Below the pieces are notes generated by a model that made no database searches, had not been told where the DNA came from, and worked only from the letters and a program-made list of their open reading frames with translations. From NCBI RefSeq assembly GCF_003044445.1, contig NZ_POWX01000004.1:1-64000 (forward strand): a stretch of DNA of 64,000 bases, given 5' to 3'. Positions 25,650 to 34,147 of the stretch are shown in pieces (position 1 is the stretch's first letter; each line of letters begins with the position of its first letter). The position numbers and the translations under genes were made by a program. The DNA is from Neisseria mucosa (lineage in GTDB: Bacteria > Pseudomonadota > Gammaproteobacteria > Burkholderiales > Neisseriaceae).

Positions 25650-25934
25650 TTAGTAGTCGATACGCTCTTTGATGATTCTCAAGTCGGGGTAAGACAATTT
25701 GATGTCGTATTCGCGTCCGCCTTTGTAGGCTTCTACGTCCAATACAGGTCTGCCGCGATAGTCGTCGGCGTCGATGTCGTGAACGCGGTAACCGCGTTGC
25801 TCAAGCATTCTGATCGCTTTGGCACGGTTTTGTTCAAAATTTCTGTCGCTGTAAATTTGGTGCTCGATGTAATCGTTGGCACCTGCGACAGTAGCGGATA
25901 AAGCGACGATGGCGGTCAATAATAGTTTTTTCAT
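25650..25934 (-). CDS. Small periplasmic PepSY-like protein
   Basis: A 94-residue exported protein. Residues 1-19 are a signal peptide (KKLLLTAIVALSATVAGA). The rest (NRAKAIRMLEQRGYRVHDIDADDYRGRPVLDVEAYKGGREYDIKLSYPDLRIIKER) has the helix-strand pattern and the grpVLDVEA stretch of PepSY domains, which often inhibit proteases or modulate other periplasmic proteins. AGGAAG sits before the ATG at 25934; the longer frame to 25994 is not supported. It is transcribed alone. Confidence 0.8.
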   Translation of the reverse strand: MKKLLLTAIVALSATVAGANDYIEHQIYSDRNFEQNRAKAIRMLEQRGYRVHDIDADDYRGRPVLDVEAYKGGREYDIKLSYPDLRIIKERIDY

Positions 25935-26029
25935 GTTCGACTTCCTTTCGAAATGTGTCGTTGGGGTTTTGATGAGTGTATTAAAACACGGCAAAATTAG
26001 CAGTCATTTAGCACTTCGTTAAACGTAGT

Positions 26030-26061
26030 AAAGGTCGTCTGAAACATTTCAGACGACCTTT
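26030..26061 (-). terminator. Paired uptake sequences after tatC
   Basis: A 15-base stem with a two-base loop (26030-26044 with 26047-26061), 32 bases after the tatC stop and followed by A-rich DNA on the other side. Confidence 0.75.
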
Positions 26062-26092
26062 TAACATTTACGCTCTCCATTACAGGCTGTAT

Positions 26093-26881
26093 TTAAGTTT
26101 CGGCGGGCGGAAGGGGCGGGTGTTCGTCGGTTTCGTCCGATTTGGGTTTGACAAAGCGGCTGCACCAGATGCCTGCTTCGTAAAGCAGGATAAGCGGGAC
26201 GGCAAGCAGCGTTTGGGAAATCACGTCCGGCGGGGTGATGATGGCGGCAATGACGAATGCGCCGACAATGACGTAGGGGCGTGCGTTTTTGAGTTGTTTG
26301 GTGGTCACAATACCGATTTTGGCAAGCAGGACGACAACGACGGGGACTTCGAAAGTCGTGCCGAATGCGACGAACATGCCCAAAATAAAAGACAAATATT
26401 TGTCGATGTCGGTCGCCATGTTGACGCCGACGGGGGTGATGCCCGCGAGGAATTTAAAGATAACGGGGAAAACGAGGTAGTAGGCAAACGCCATGCCGAC
26501 AAAAAACAGGCTGACGCTAGAGAGGACGAGCGGGGTAATCAGGCGTTTTTCGTTTTGGTAGAGGGCAGGTGCGACGAATGCCCAGATTTGATAGAGCGTG
26601 TGCGGTAGGGAAACGAGGAATGCCGCCATCAGCGCCACTTTTACCGGTACGAAAAACGGTGCGATGACGTCGGTGGCAATCATGCTGGTGTCTTTGGGTA
26701 AGTTTGCCATCAGGGGGTCGGCAACGAAGGTATAAAGCTGCTGGGCAAACGGCATTATGCTGAAAAAGCAAATGACGATGCCGATGACGATCCACATCAG
26801 GCGGCGGCGCAGCTCGATAAGGTGTTCGATAAGAGGTTGGACGGGTTGTTCGTTTTGAGGTTCGGACACCGGTTTACTCAC
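26093..26881 (-). CDS. tatC: Twin-arginine translocase subunit TatC
   Basis: A 262-residue inner-membrane protein with six helices that binds Tat signal peptides and nucleates the translocon. Family stretches are LIEHLIELRRR near the start, FVAPALYQNEKR and the PVVVVLLAKIGIVTTKQLKNARPYVIVGAFVIAAIITPPD block. The C-terminal tail is acidic and Pro-rich. Its start overlaps the tatB stop by four bases. The Tat substrate predicted in this window is the ApbE-like protein. Confidence 0.97.
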   Translation of the reverse strand: MSKPVSEPQNEQPVQPLIEHLIELRRRLMWIVIGIVICFFSIMPFAQQLYTFVADPLMANLPKDTSMIATDVIAPFFVPVKVALMAAFLVSLPHTLYQIWAFVAPALYQNEKRLITPLVLSSVSLFFVGMAFAYYLVFPVIFKFLAGITPVGVNMATDIDKYLSFILGMFVAFGTTFEVPVVVVLLAKIGIVTTKQLKNARPYVIVGAFVIAAIITPPDVISQTLLAVPLILLYEAGIWCSRFVKPKSDETDEHPPLPPAET

Positions 26882-27552
26882 TTTTTACGGACGCGAAGTT
26901 TGGGTTTGGCATGAAATTTCGGGCGCAGGTCGCGCTTGCGGTTCATCGCTTGTTTTTTGAGGGAAGTAATATGCAGCACGGGCGCGTCTGCGGAAGTGTC
27001 GATATAGCTGACTTCTACGGCATTGGACACCGGAGCGGCGCTGCCGGTCAGGTATTCGCGCCAAGCGCGGTCTTGTTCGGATTCCGCAGGCGTGTCGGTT
27101 TCGACGGCATCCGTCGGATTGCCTGCTTGCGCCATAGCGTTTTCAGACGACGTGGAAACAGCCGGGTCGTCTGAAACTTCCGTGCTTAACGAAGGAAGCG
27201 GGTTGCCGTGTTCATCCAAACCGAAATCGGCAGGCGTACGCTGCGCAGGCAGGCGTTCCCAAGGTTTGAGTCCGTCGGAAATGTTGTGCAGGTTGTCCTG
27301 CATATCCGTACCGGTTTCTTTGAGGCTGTCGCGCACTTGTGCGGCGGCGGCTTCAAATTCCTGTTTGGCTTTGCGCAGCTCTTCCAATTCGACTTGGGTG
27401 TTGAATTCCTGCTTGACGCTGCTGACGAGGTGTTGCAGCTTGCCGATAAGCCGTCCGGCGGCGCGGGCAGCTTCGGGCAGACGCTCTGGGCCGAGTACAA
27501 TCAGGGCGACGATGCCGACTAAAAGCAGCTCGCCCAAACCGAAATCAAACAT
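26878..27552 (-). CDS. tatB: Sec-independent translocase protein TatB
   Basis: A 224-residue protein with an N-terminal helix (FDFGLGELLLVGIVALIVLGPERLPEAARAAGRL), the Glu near the start of the helix and the GPERLP hinge typical of TatB. A long amphipathic region and a Pro/Ser-rich tail follow. It is longer than E. coli TatB (171); part of the excess is coded by uptake sequences near 27138-27176 (VSDDPAVSTSSENA). The basic C-terminal end (KRDLRPKFHAKPKLRVRKK) is notable. Confidence 0.95.
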   Translation of the reverse strand: MFDFGLGELLLVGIVALIVLGPERLPEAARAAGRLIGKLQHLVSSVKQEFNTQVELEELRKAKQEFEAAAAQVRDSLKETGTDMQDNLHNISDGLKPWERLPAQRTPADFGLDEHGNPLPSLSTEVSDDPAVSTSSENAMAQAGNPTDAVETDTPAESEQDRAWREYLTGSAAPVSNAVEVSYIDTSADAPVLHITSLKKQAMNRKRDLRPKFHAKPKLRVRKK

Positions 27553-27555
27553 AGA

Positions 27556-27759
27556 TTATGCTTTGTCTTCGTCTTTTTTGTGTTCGATGACTTCGTCTTT
27601 TTTAGCATCTTTGCCGTCGGTACCTTCGTTCAGACCTTGTTTGAAGTCATGCACGGCACCACCGAGGTCTTTACCGACGTTGCGCAGTTTTTTGGTACCG
27701 AAAACCAAAACAACGATGATTAATACGATAATCCAGTGCCACAGAGAGAAGCTACCCAT
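27556..27759 (-). CDS. tatA: Sec-independent translocase protein TatA
   Basis: A 67-residue pore-forming subunit. One helix (SLWHWIIVLIIVVLVFGTKKLRNVGKDLGGAVHDFKQGL) carries the FGTKKL hinge and the start of the amphipathic helix, followed by a charged tail ending in DEDKA. Three bases separate it from tatB. Confidence 0.96.
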   Translation of the reverse strand: MGSFSLWHWIIVLIIVVLVFGTKKLRNVGKDLGGAVHDFKQGLNEGTDGKDAKKDEVIEHKKDEDKA

Positions 27760-27804
27760 AATAAATCCTTGATATAGTTGAGAATGGATATTTGAAATGT
27801 TGGT

Positions 27805-28128
27805 TTACGCAGGCGTACCCATGATGTGGATATGCAGGTGGAACACTTCCTGCCCGCCACCTTTGCCTGTATTGATTAGGGTTTTGAAGCCGTCGGTCAA
27901 ACCTGCCGCTTCGGCGATTTGAGGGACTTTCAACATCATTTTGCCCAAGAGGGTTTGATGTTCGGGCGCGGCGTGTGCCAGCGAGTCGAAATGGACTTTC
28001 GGAATCAGCAGCAGATGAACTGGTGCGGCGGGGCGGATGTCTTTGAAGCACAACATCTCGTCGTCTTCGTACACAGTTTGCGCCGGAATGTCTTTGGCGG
28101 CGATTTTACAGAAAATACAGTTGTCCAT
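27805..28128 (-). CDS. hinT: HIT family purine nucleoside phosphoramidase HinT
   Basis: A 107-residue histidine-triad hydrolase. CIFCKIAAKDIPA is the typical start and HLHIHIMG is the histidine triad at the C-terminal end. It hydrolyses adenosine phosphoramidates. It lies between hisE and tatA on the same strand; the neighbouring order hisE-hinT-tatABC is common in Neisseria-like betaproteobacteria. Confidence 0.95.
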   Translation of the reverse strand: MDNCIFCKIAAKDIPAQTVYEDDEMLCFKDIRPAAPVHLLLIPKVHFDSLAHAAPEHQTLLGKMMLKVPQIAEAAGLTDGFKTLINTGKGGGQEVFHLHIHIMGTPA

Positions 28129-28138
28129 AATGGCTCCG

Positions 28139-28200
28139 AGGTCGTCTGAAAACGAGAGAATCGAGTTTCGCTAAAACGAGTGCAGCGCGTTTCGTCAAAC
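28139..28200. repeat. His-cluster repeat, copy between hinT and hisE
   Basis: An uptake sequence followed by two degenerate units of AACGAG-N4-CGAGTTTCGCTAAA. Found again at 28671, 29151, 30024, 30749 and 47889. Confidence 0.7.
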
Positions 28201-28241
28201 AGACGGCAGAAAAACGAATAAGGTCGGATTGTAATATAAAT

Positions 28242-28565
28242 TCAAGACTCTTTGCGAGAGGCTTTTTCCGCCAAGCCTGATAAACCTTGACGGCGCGCAA
28301 GCTCGTTGACGACATCTTCGGCGCGCAAACCATGGTGCGCCAAGAGAACCATAGTGTGAAACCATAAGTCGGCAACTTCGTAAACGAGGTGTTCGCCGCC
28401 GCCGTCTTTCGACGCCATCAGGACTTCGCCCGCTTCTTCGATAACTTTTTTGAGGATTTTGTCTTCACCTTTGTGCAGAAGCTGGGCAACGTAGGAAGCT
28501 TCGGAATCGCCGCCTTTGCGGGAGTCGATGGTGTTTTGGATTTGGGAGAGGATGGTGTCGGTCAT
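28242..28565 (-). CDS. hisE: Phosphoribosyl-ATP pyrophosphatase HisE
   Basis: A 107-residue MazG-fold enzyme that hydrolyses PR-ATP to PR-AMP, step 2 of histidine synthesis. The metal-binding helices are KKVIEEAGEV and YEVADLWFHTMVLL. It is separate from hisI here, whereas enterics have a fusion. Confidence 0.95.
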   Translation of the reverse strand: MTDTILSQIQNTIDSRKGGDSEASYVAQLLHKGEDKILKKVIEEAGEVLMASKDGGGEHLVYEVADLWFHTMVLLAHHGLRAEDVVNELARRQGLSGLAEKASRKES

Positions 28566-28670
28566 GGGATTTTCGGCTTTGAAGGATAAGGACTATTCGG
28601 ATAAGGCATAGGTTTGCTTGGCTTCGCGTAACGCTGTTTCTGACAACAGACAATCATCCGCCCGATTTTT

Positions 28671-28728
28671 AGTGAAACTCGTTACACTCGTTTTGGCGAA
28701 ACTTGCTGCGCTCATTTTCAGACGACCT
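28671..28728. repeat. His-cluster repeat, copy between hisE and hisI
   Basis: Opposite orientation to the copy at 28139: two units of GAAACTCG-N4-CTCGTTTT type followed by TTTTCAGACGACCT. Confidence 0.75.
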
Positions 28729-29136
28729 CTAAGGATGCGTATGCCCATAAATAGCTTTTTCGTCTTTCAACACGGCATCAACCGTCTGCCATGCGCCGTC
28801 TTTCCAAACTTTGTAGAAACAGCTTTCGCGTCCGGTATGGCAGGCGATGCCGCCGTTTTGGTCTATCAGCATCACGATGGCGTCGCCGTCGCAGTCGAGG
28901 CGTAATTCGTACACCTTTTGCGTGTGTCCCGATTCTTCGCCCTTCATCCATTGCTTTTGGCGCGAACGGCTGTAATAGTGGGCGAAACCGGTTTCTACGG
29001 TTTTTTGCAGCGCCTCGGCGTTCATCCATGCGACCATCAATACGCGGCGGGTCTGCCGGTCTTGGGCAATGGCGCAGACCAAGCCTTTTTCGTCGAATTT
29101 GACGGCTTCAAGCAGGCTGTTATCCATATTCGGCAT
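28729..29136 (-). CDS. hisI: Phosphoribosyl-AMP cyclohydrolase HisI
   Basis: A 135-residue metal-dependent cyclohydrolase opening the adenine ring of PR-AMP, step 3 of histidine synthesis. VAWMNAEAL, SRSRQKQWMKGEESGH, LDCDGDAI and GIACHTGRESCFY are the family motifs, with the zinc cysteines in the last two. The ATG at 29127 (MDNSLLE) is an alternative start. Confidence 0.95.
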   Translation of the reverse strand: MPNMDNSLLEAVKFDEKGLVCAIAQDRQTRRVLMVAWMNAEALQKTVETGFAHYYSRSRQKQWMKGEESGHTQKVYELRLDCDGDAIVMLIDQNGGIACHTGRESCFYKVWKDGAWQTVDAVLKDEKAIYGHTHP

Positions 29137-29150
29137 CCTTATTTATTTTG

Positions 29151-29207
29151 ACGAAACTCGTTACACTCGTTTTAGCGAAACTCGCTGCGCTCGTTTTCAG
29201 ACGACCT
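29151..29207. repeat. His-cluster repeat, copy between hisI and hisF
   Basis: Nearly identical to the copy at 28671 (same orientation, a few changes), ending in an uptake sequence. Confidence 0.75.
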
Positions 29208-29226
29208 CGAGTCAATCAAGTTCAAC

Positions 29227-29994
29227 TTACAGCCGCACTTCGATTCCAGCTTCGCGCATGGCGAGCTTCGCATCGCGGATACTGACTTCGCCGAAGTGGA
29301 AAATACTGGCGGCAAGCACGGCATCGGCTTTGCCTTCTTTGATGCCGTCAATCAGATGCTGCACATTGCCGACGCCTCCTGAGGCGATGACGGGAATGTC
29401 GACTGCTTCGCTGACAGCGCGGGTCAGCGGCAGGTTGAAGCCTTGTTTCGTGCCGTCCCTGTCCATGCTGGTGAGCAGGATTTCGCCCGCGCCGCGCCGC
29501 TGCATTTCAACCGCCCATTCGACTGCGTCCAAGCCGGTCGGCGTGCGCCCGCCGTGGGTAAAAATTTCCCAGCGGGTGTTTTCGGGATTGATAGCTTTGG
29601 CATCGACGGCGACGACAATGGCTTGCGAGCCGAAAAATCCGGTGGCTTCGTTGACTAAATCGGGGTTGGTGACGGCGGCGGTGTTGATGCTGGCTTTGTC
29701 CGCACCGGCATTGAGCAGGCGGCGGATGTCGGCTACGGTGCGCACACCGCCACCGACGGTCAGCGGAATGAAAACTTGTGAGGCAACGTCTTCGATGACG
29801 TGCAAAATGGTGTCGCGGTTGTCGGAGGAGGCGGTAATGTCGAGGAAGGTCAGTTCGTCCGCACCTTCGTCGTTGTAGCGTTTGGCGACATCGACGGGAT
29901 TGCCTGCATCGCGCAAACCGAGGAAGTTCACGCCTTTGACGACGCGGCCGTCTTTAACGTCGAGACAGGGGATGATGCGTTTTGCCAGTGCCAT
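29227..29994 (-). CDS. hisF: Imidazole glycerol phosphate synthase subunit HisF
   Basis: A 255-residue TIM barrel that cyclises PRFAR with ammonia from HisH. KRIIPCLDVKDGRVVKGVNF (with the catalytic Asp) opens the barrel; TVGGGVRTVADIRRLLNAGADK and IPVIASGGVGN are phosphate-binding parts. The start at 29994 was chosen over 30231, since the earlier codons translate the his-cluster repeat. Confidence 0.96.
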   Translation of the reverse strand: MALAKRIIPCLDVKDGRVVKGVNFLGLRDAGNPVDVAKRYNDEGADELTFLDITASSDNRDTILHVIEDVASQVFIPLTVGGGVRTVADIRRLLNAGADKASINTAAVTNPDLVNEATGFFGSQAIVVAVDAKAINPENTRWEIFTHGGRTPTGLDAVEWAVEMQRRGAGEILLTSMDRDGTKQGFNLPLTRAVSEAVDIPVIASGGVGNVQHLIDGIKEGKADAVLAASIFHFGEVSIRDAKLAMREAGIEVRL

Positions 29995-30023
29995 TTTGAA
30001 TGCCTTTCCAAAACCTAGGAATG

Positions 30024-30135
30024 AGGTCGTCTGAAAACGAGCGAAGCGAGTTTCGCTAAAACGAGTGTAACGAGTTTCGCTAAAACCCATACAACGAATT
30101 CCACCCAAACGGACAATCCGTTTCAGACGACCTTT
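30024..30135. repeat. His-cluster repeat upstream of hisF
   Basis: An uptake sequence, two tandem units of ACGAGYG-AACGAGTTTCGCTAAAA type, a third decayed unit, and an inverted uptake sequence at about 30121-30135. Confidence 0.7.
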
Positions 30136-30163
30136 CAAATCATTGATACCGGCAAGGCAGGTG

Positions 30164-30481
30164 TTACGCCAGCCAGTTGTGCACCCATTTGGGCAGGTGT
30201 TGGAGCAGTTGGAAATAGCCGACGCCTGCAATGGCGGCGAATACGCAGGAAGTCATAAAGCGGCCGCTGAAGCGTCCGACGATATAAAATACTGTGCTGG
30301 CAAATGCCCACAACGCGCCGTTAAACACCATCCAATAGGTGTCGATCATCGGCATATCGAACGCGGAAAGCTGGCGGACGAGGATGGCGATGATGGTAAA
30401 TCCCAAACCTTCGCTGACGGCGCGCACGTTGCGGCCGGACGACCAGATAATCCAAAAGCCCAAAATAAATGCTTCAAACAT
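30164..30481 (-). CDS. Small hypothetical membrane protein in the his cluster
   Basis: A 105-residue inner-membrane protein with three or four helices (FEAFILGFWIIW, LGFTIIAILV, TYWMVFNGALWAFASTVFYIV, FMTSCVFAAIAGVGYF). No motif links it to histidine synthesis and I do not recognise the family. It sits between hisA and hisF on the same strand, with gaps on each side filled by repeats. Confidence 0.7.
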   Translation of the reverse strand: MFEAFILGFWIIWSSGRNVRAVSEGLGFTIIAILVRQLSAFDMPMIDTYWMVFNGALWAFASTVFYIVGRFSGRFMTSCVFAAIAGVGYFQLLQHLPKWVHNWLA

Positions 30482-30748
30482 GAAATACCCCTTGAAAAGT
30501 AAATAAAACTAGTGAGTGTGGGATGGTGAGTCCCAAACAATATTCGGCGGTCAGCCGCCTTTTATTGTGAAGAAAAAAGGACGAACCCGTCTGTTGTCCT
30601 GCCTGTGCAGACAGGACAACAATGAAAGCAAACAGGTTCAACCGAGTATTGTGTATCTTCGTCCCGCTATATTGTTTGAAAACGGCGGGACAAGTGAGTA
30701 AGAAAACATAAGGTCATTTCAGACGACCTGGATGGTTGTTTTTAAATA
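30482..30748. other. Structured intergenic region with three hairpins
   Basis: No gene. GGCGG-TCAG-CCGCC followed by TTTTATT (30546-30566) looks like a plus-strand terminator; GTTGTCCTG / CAGGACAAC (30593-30620) lies inside an outer GAACC / GGTTC pair (30583-30587 with 30635-30639); and GTCCCGC / GCGGGAC (30661-30691) follows. See findings. Confidence 0.55.
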
Positions 30749-30786
30749 AGGTCGTCTGAAAACGAGCGCAGCGAGTTTCGCTACAC
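30749..30786. repeat. His-cluster repeat just after hisA
   Basis: An uptake sequence followed by one unit (ACGAGCGCAGCGAGTTTCGC), ending at the hisA stop codon. Confidence 0.7.
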
Positions 30787-30790
30787 CAAC

Positions 30791-31528
30791 TTATGCCAGC
30801 GAATCCGCCAACTGCTGCGCTTGGGCAAAATCAATACTGCCCTCGTAAATCGCACGACCGGTAATCGCACCCGCCACGCCGTGTTTCTCAACGGCACACA
30901 AAGCGCGGATGTCGTCCAAATTGGTCAATCCGCCTGATGCGATAACCGGAATGGCGACGGCTTGCGCCAATTTGACGGTTGCGTCGATGTTCACGCCGCT
31001 CATCATGCCGTCGCGGCCGATGTCGGTGTAAATAATGCTGTTGACGCCGTCGTCTTCAAAACGTTTCGCCAAATCAATCACATGATGCTCGGTTACCGTC
31101 GCCCAGCCGTCTATCGCCACCATGCCGTCTTTGGCATCCAACCCGACGATAATCTGCCCGGGAAATGTTTTACACGCCTCGCGCACGAAGTCGGGATTTT
31201 TTACCGCCGCCGTACCGATAATGACGTCGTTCAGTCCAAAATCCAAATATTTTTCAATGGTTTCCAAGTCGCGTATTCCGCCGCCCAGCTGTACGGGAAT
31301 GTCTTTGGCAACAGCAGCGAGGATGTCCTTGATGGCGGGGAAATTTTGCGGAACGCCGGCAAATGCGCCGTTCAAGTCCACCAAATGTAAACGGCGCGCG
31401 CCTTGTTTGAACCAATGCAGCGCAGTTTCGGCGGGCGAATCGGAAAACACCGTCGCTTGCTCCATCAAACCTTGTTTCAGGCGCACGCAGCGGCCTTCTT
31501 TTAAATCGATTGCGGGAATCAGCAGCAT
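30791..31528 (-). CDS. hisA: ProFAR isomerase HisA
   Basis: A 245-residue TIM barrel catalysing the fourth step of histidine synthesis, the Amadori rearrangement of ProFAR. LLIPAIDLKEGRCVRLKQG holds the general base Asp; QLGGGIRDLETIEKYLDFG and YTDIGRDGMMSGVN (second Asp) and IPVIASGGLTNLDDI follow. Lies 162 bases after hisH. Confidence 0.96.
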   Translation of the reverse strand: MLLIPAIDLKEGRCVRLKQGLMEQATVFSDSPAETALHWFKQGARRLHLVDLNGAFAGVPQNFPAIKDILAAVAKDIPVQLGGGIRDLETIEKYLDFGLNDVIIGTAAVKNPDFVREACKTFPGQIIVGLDAKDGMVAIDGWATVTEHHVIDLAKRFEDDGVNSIIYTDIGRDGMMSGVNIDATVKLAQAVAIPVIASGGLTNLDDIRALCAVEKHGVAGAITGRAIYEGSIDFAQAQQLADSLA

Positions 31529-31689
31529 GGGAGTCCTATCCTTATGCGGAGTGTATTTTACACAAATTATCGAGTTTTAGCAGATTTGAATAATTCAAGT
31601 TAACAGTAATACAAAATCCTAATCAAAATCGCTTGAAAACCCTTTTCAGACGACCCAATTAATTTCTAGAAATCAAAGGGTAAGCCTTT

Positions 31690-32334
31690 TCAACCTGTCC
31701 AGTCCAAGAAATTGCGTAACAGCAACAATCCTGCGTCGTGGCTTTTTTCAGTATGGAACTGGGTGGCGAACACATTGTCTTTGCCGACGATACAGGCAAA
31801 TTCGTTAGGATATTCGCTGGTAGCAAGGACAGTTTCGGGGTCTTCGGGAGCGAAGTAGTAGCTGTGTACAAAGTAAAAGCGCGTTTCTTGACCAATGTCT
31901 TTAAACAGCGGGTGCGGGCGGGTTTGGCGTACTGTGTTCCAGCCCATATGCGGCACTTTCAGACGACCTCCGTGTGCATCAGTTTGGTTGGCGGCGAAGC
32001 GTTTGACCCTGCCTTTAAACCAACCTAGTCCGGTGGTATCGCCTTCTTCGCTGTGTTCAAACAATAATTGTGCGCCGACGCAGATGCCGAAAAACGGTTT
32101 GTTTTTCAAGCCGTCTTCCACTGCTTCGCCCAAACCGCTTTGCCGCAATGCAGCCATACAGTCGGGCATCGCGCCCTGACCGGGGAAAATGATTTTGTCG
32201 GCAGCAAGGATGTCTTCAGGACGGGCGGTCAGGTAAATTTCGGCAGCTTTGCCGGACAAGGCTTGCGCGGCTTGTACGGATTTGAGGACGGAATGCAGGT
32301 TGCCCATGCCGTAATCGACAATAGCGGTTTTCAT
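31690..32334 (-). CDS. hisH: Imidazole glycerol phosphate synthase subunit HisH
   Basis: A 214-residue class I glutamine amidotransferase that feeds ammonia to HisF. The nucleophile is in FFGICVGAQLLF; the His-Glu pair is in ATQFHTEKSHDAG. An uptake sequence lies in frame near 31959-31971. It appears to be the first gene of this his run; other his genes are outside the window. Confidence 0.96.
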   Translation of the reverse strand: MKTAIVDYGMGNLHSVLKSVQAAQALSGKAAEIYLTARPEDILAADKIIFPGQGAMPDCMAALRQSGLGEAVEDGLKNKPFFGICVGAQLLFEHSEEGDTTGLGWFKGRVKRFAANQTDAHGGRLKVPHMGWNTVRQTRPHPLFKDIGQETRFYFVHSYYFAPEDPETVLATSEYPNEFACIVGKDNVFATQFHTEKSHDAGLLLLRNFLDWTG

Positions 32335-32416
32335 GTTTTCTCCTTGGTTTGCAGCTTGTGCTTATCGGTATGGTTATGAATATTGTAACAAAACATCGTA
32401 CCGGAAGGACAAAAGA

Positions 32417-32450
32417 AAAAGGTCGTCTGAAAATTTTCAGACGACCTTTT
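32417..32450 (-). terminator. Paired uptake sequences after lctP
   Basis: A 17-base perfect stem without a spare loop, 15 bases after the lctP stop. It also separates lctP from the divergent direction of hisH. Confidence 0.75.
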
Positions 32451-32464
32451 GCTTTAGAAGGTTT

Positions 32465-34051
32465 TTACATGAAGAAAATAGCTGCTATGGCGACAGCGAT
32501 TACACCGTAAATCGTCATCGGAATAACGGTTTTCTTGATAATCGCACCTTCGGCGTTTTTCACGTCCAGTACGGTACATACGGCGATGATGTTGTTGATG
32601 CAGACCATGTTACCCATTGCGCCGCCGACGGATTGCAGGGCGAGGATGAGGGTAACGGACAGGCCGGTATCAATAGCGATTTGTTGCTGAATCGGGCCGA
32701 ATGTCAGGTTGGATACAGTGTTCGAACCGGAGAAGAATGCACCGATAGCACCAAGGTAAGGAGAGAAGTAAACCCAGTGTTCGCCTGCCATCGCGGCAAA
32801 CTCTTTACCGATAATTTTCACCATGGAGTCGTCGCCGCCGACCATCATCAGTTGAACCATAATCAGTGCGCCCATCAAGGCAAGCAGCGGTTTTTTGGTT
32901 TGGTTGAACGTTGCAGCGTAGAAAGCCCAGGCGTCTTTGAATTTGGTTTTATAAAGCAGGATACAAATCCAAACGGTAAAGACAAACGGAATCCATGCGG
33001 GAACGTAGAGAGTTTGGTATGACGCATTGACGCCTTGTCCGAAAATATTGCCGAAGGTAATGGTCAAAGAGTCGCTGACGGTGATTTTGCTCAAATCAAA
33101 CGGCAGTTGGAAGCTGAACCATTCTTCTTTGCTGGTCAGCAGGCCTTTGATGCCGAGCTGTTTGATACGGGTAACGACCAGCATACCGATCAGCATACCC
33201 AGAGGGGCAAGTGCTTTGGCGACTTGGGCGAAAGGTACTTTTTCGGCATTCGGATCTTTCGGATGGTCTTTGCTCAAACCCCAACCGTGGTTGGCTGCGA
33301 ATACGGATACCATCAGACCGATTGCGCCGGCAACGAGTGATGGGAATTCTTCGTTGACCATTGCTAATGCGACATAAGGAATGGTACAAGAGAAGACGGC
33401 GATGCCGATGAAGCCTAAGTTTTTACGGATTTCAGACCAAGGCACGATGAAGCTCAAGCCGATGACGGGAATGACGAAACCTGCGAAGAAGTGCATCACG
33501 CCGGTTTGTCTGCCGATGGCAAGGATGTTTTCAGCACTCAGGTTTAATGGTGCGAAACCGAACCAAGTCGGCGTACCCACCGCGCCGAAAGATACCGGCA
33601 CGGAGTTCATAACCAGCGTAAAAATCGCCACTTTCAACGGGTTGAAACCCAGACTCATCAGAATCGGGGCGGCAATCGCAGCAGGCGTACCGAAGCCGGA
33701 TGCACCCTCAATCATAAAGGCGAACGACCAGCCGATAATCATCAGCTGTGCCACTGGATTCGGGCTGATGGTCGCCAGCCATTTGCGGATAATATCGATA
33801 CAGCCGGTGGTTTCCATCATACGGTTGAACATGATCGCACCGAAAATCACGGTAATCGGCGTCAGTGTGGAAACCAGGCCGGACGCTGCGGTTGCGTTGA
33901 GCAGCATAGCGTCGTCTTTGAAATAAAACAGCTTGATGGCGTAAATCAGCGCGGCGGTAATCGGCAGCGCGATGTAGGAAGGCATACTGTTTTTCTTAAC
34001 CATCAGCCAAATCAGCAGGATGATGGGAAAAATGCTGAGGAATAGTGCCAT
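32465..34051 (-). CDS. lctP: L-lactate permease
   Basis: A 528-residue inner-membrane carrier with about twelve or more helices. PITVIFGAIMFNRMMETTGCIDIIRKWL, SFAFMIEGASGFGTPAAIAAPIL and SVPVSFGAVGTPTWFG are signature parts of the LctP family. It imports lactate, a major carbon source for host-bound Neisseria. A perfect GntR-type palindrome lies 97 bases upstream. In gonococcus lctP is under GdhR, a GntR-family regulator. Confidence 0.96.
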   Translation of the reverse strand: MALFLSIFPIILLIWLMVKKNSMPSYIALPITAALIYAIKLFYFKDDAMLLNATAASGLVSTLTPITVIFGAIMFNRMMETTGCIDIIRKWLATISPNPVAQLMIIGWSFAFMIEGASGFGTPAAIAAPILMSLGFNPLKVAIFTLVMNSVPVSFGAVGTPTWFGFAPLNLSAENILAIGRQTGVMHFFAGFVIPVIGLSFIVPWSEIRKNLGFIGIAVFSCTIPYVALAMVNEEFPSLVAGAIGLMVSVFAANHGWGLSKDHPKDPNAEKVPFAQVAKALAPLGMLIGMLVVTRIKQLGIKGLLTSKEEWFSFQLPFDLSKITVSDSLTITFGNIFGQGVNASYQTLYVPAWIPFVFTVWICILLYKTKFKDAWAFYAATFNQTKKPLLALMGALIMVQLMMVGGDDSMVKIIGKEFAAMAGEHWVYFSPYLGAIGAFFSGSNTVSNLTFGPIQQQIAIDTGLSVTLILALQSVGGAMGNMVCINNIIAVCTVLDVKNAEGAIIKKTVIPMTIYGVIAVAIAAIFFM

Positions 34052-34147
34052 GGTGAATCCTTAAAATCAGCGTTGTTTATCAATTTTTCTAATGATGTCG
34101 GATGCGAGAGAGATATCGAACCTTAATCTGAGAGTAATTATCAAATA

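Noticed and set aside
28139..30786. His-cluster repeats as a CRISPR array
   Set aside because: Units are adjacent without unique spacers of even length, and lie in several separate gaps.
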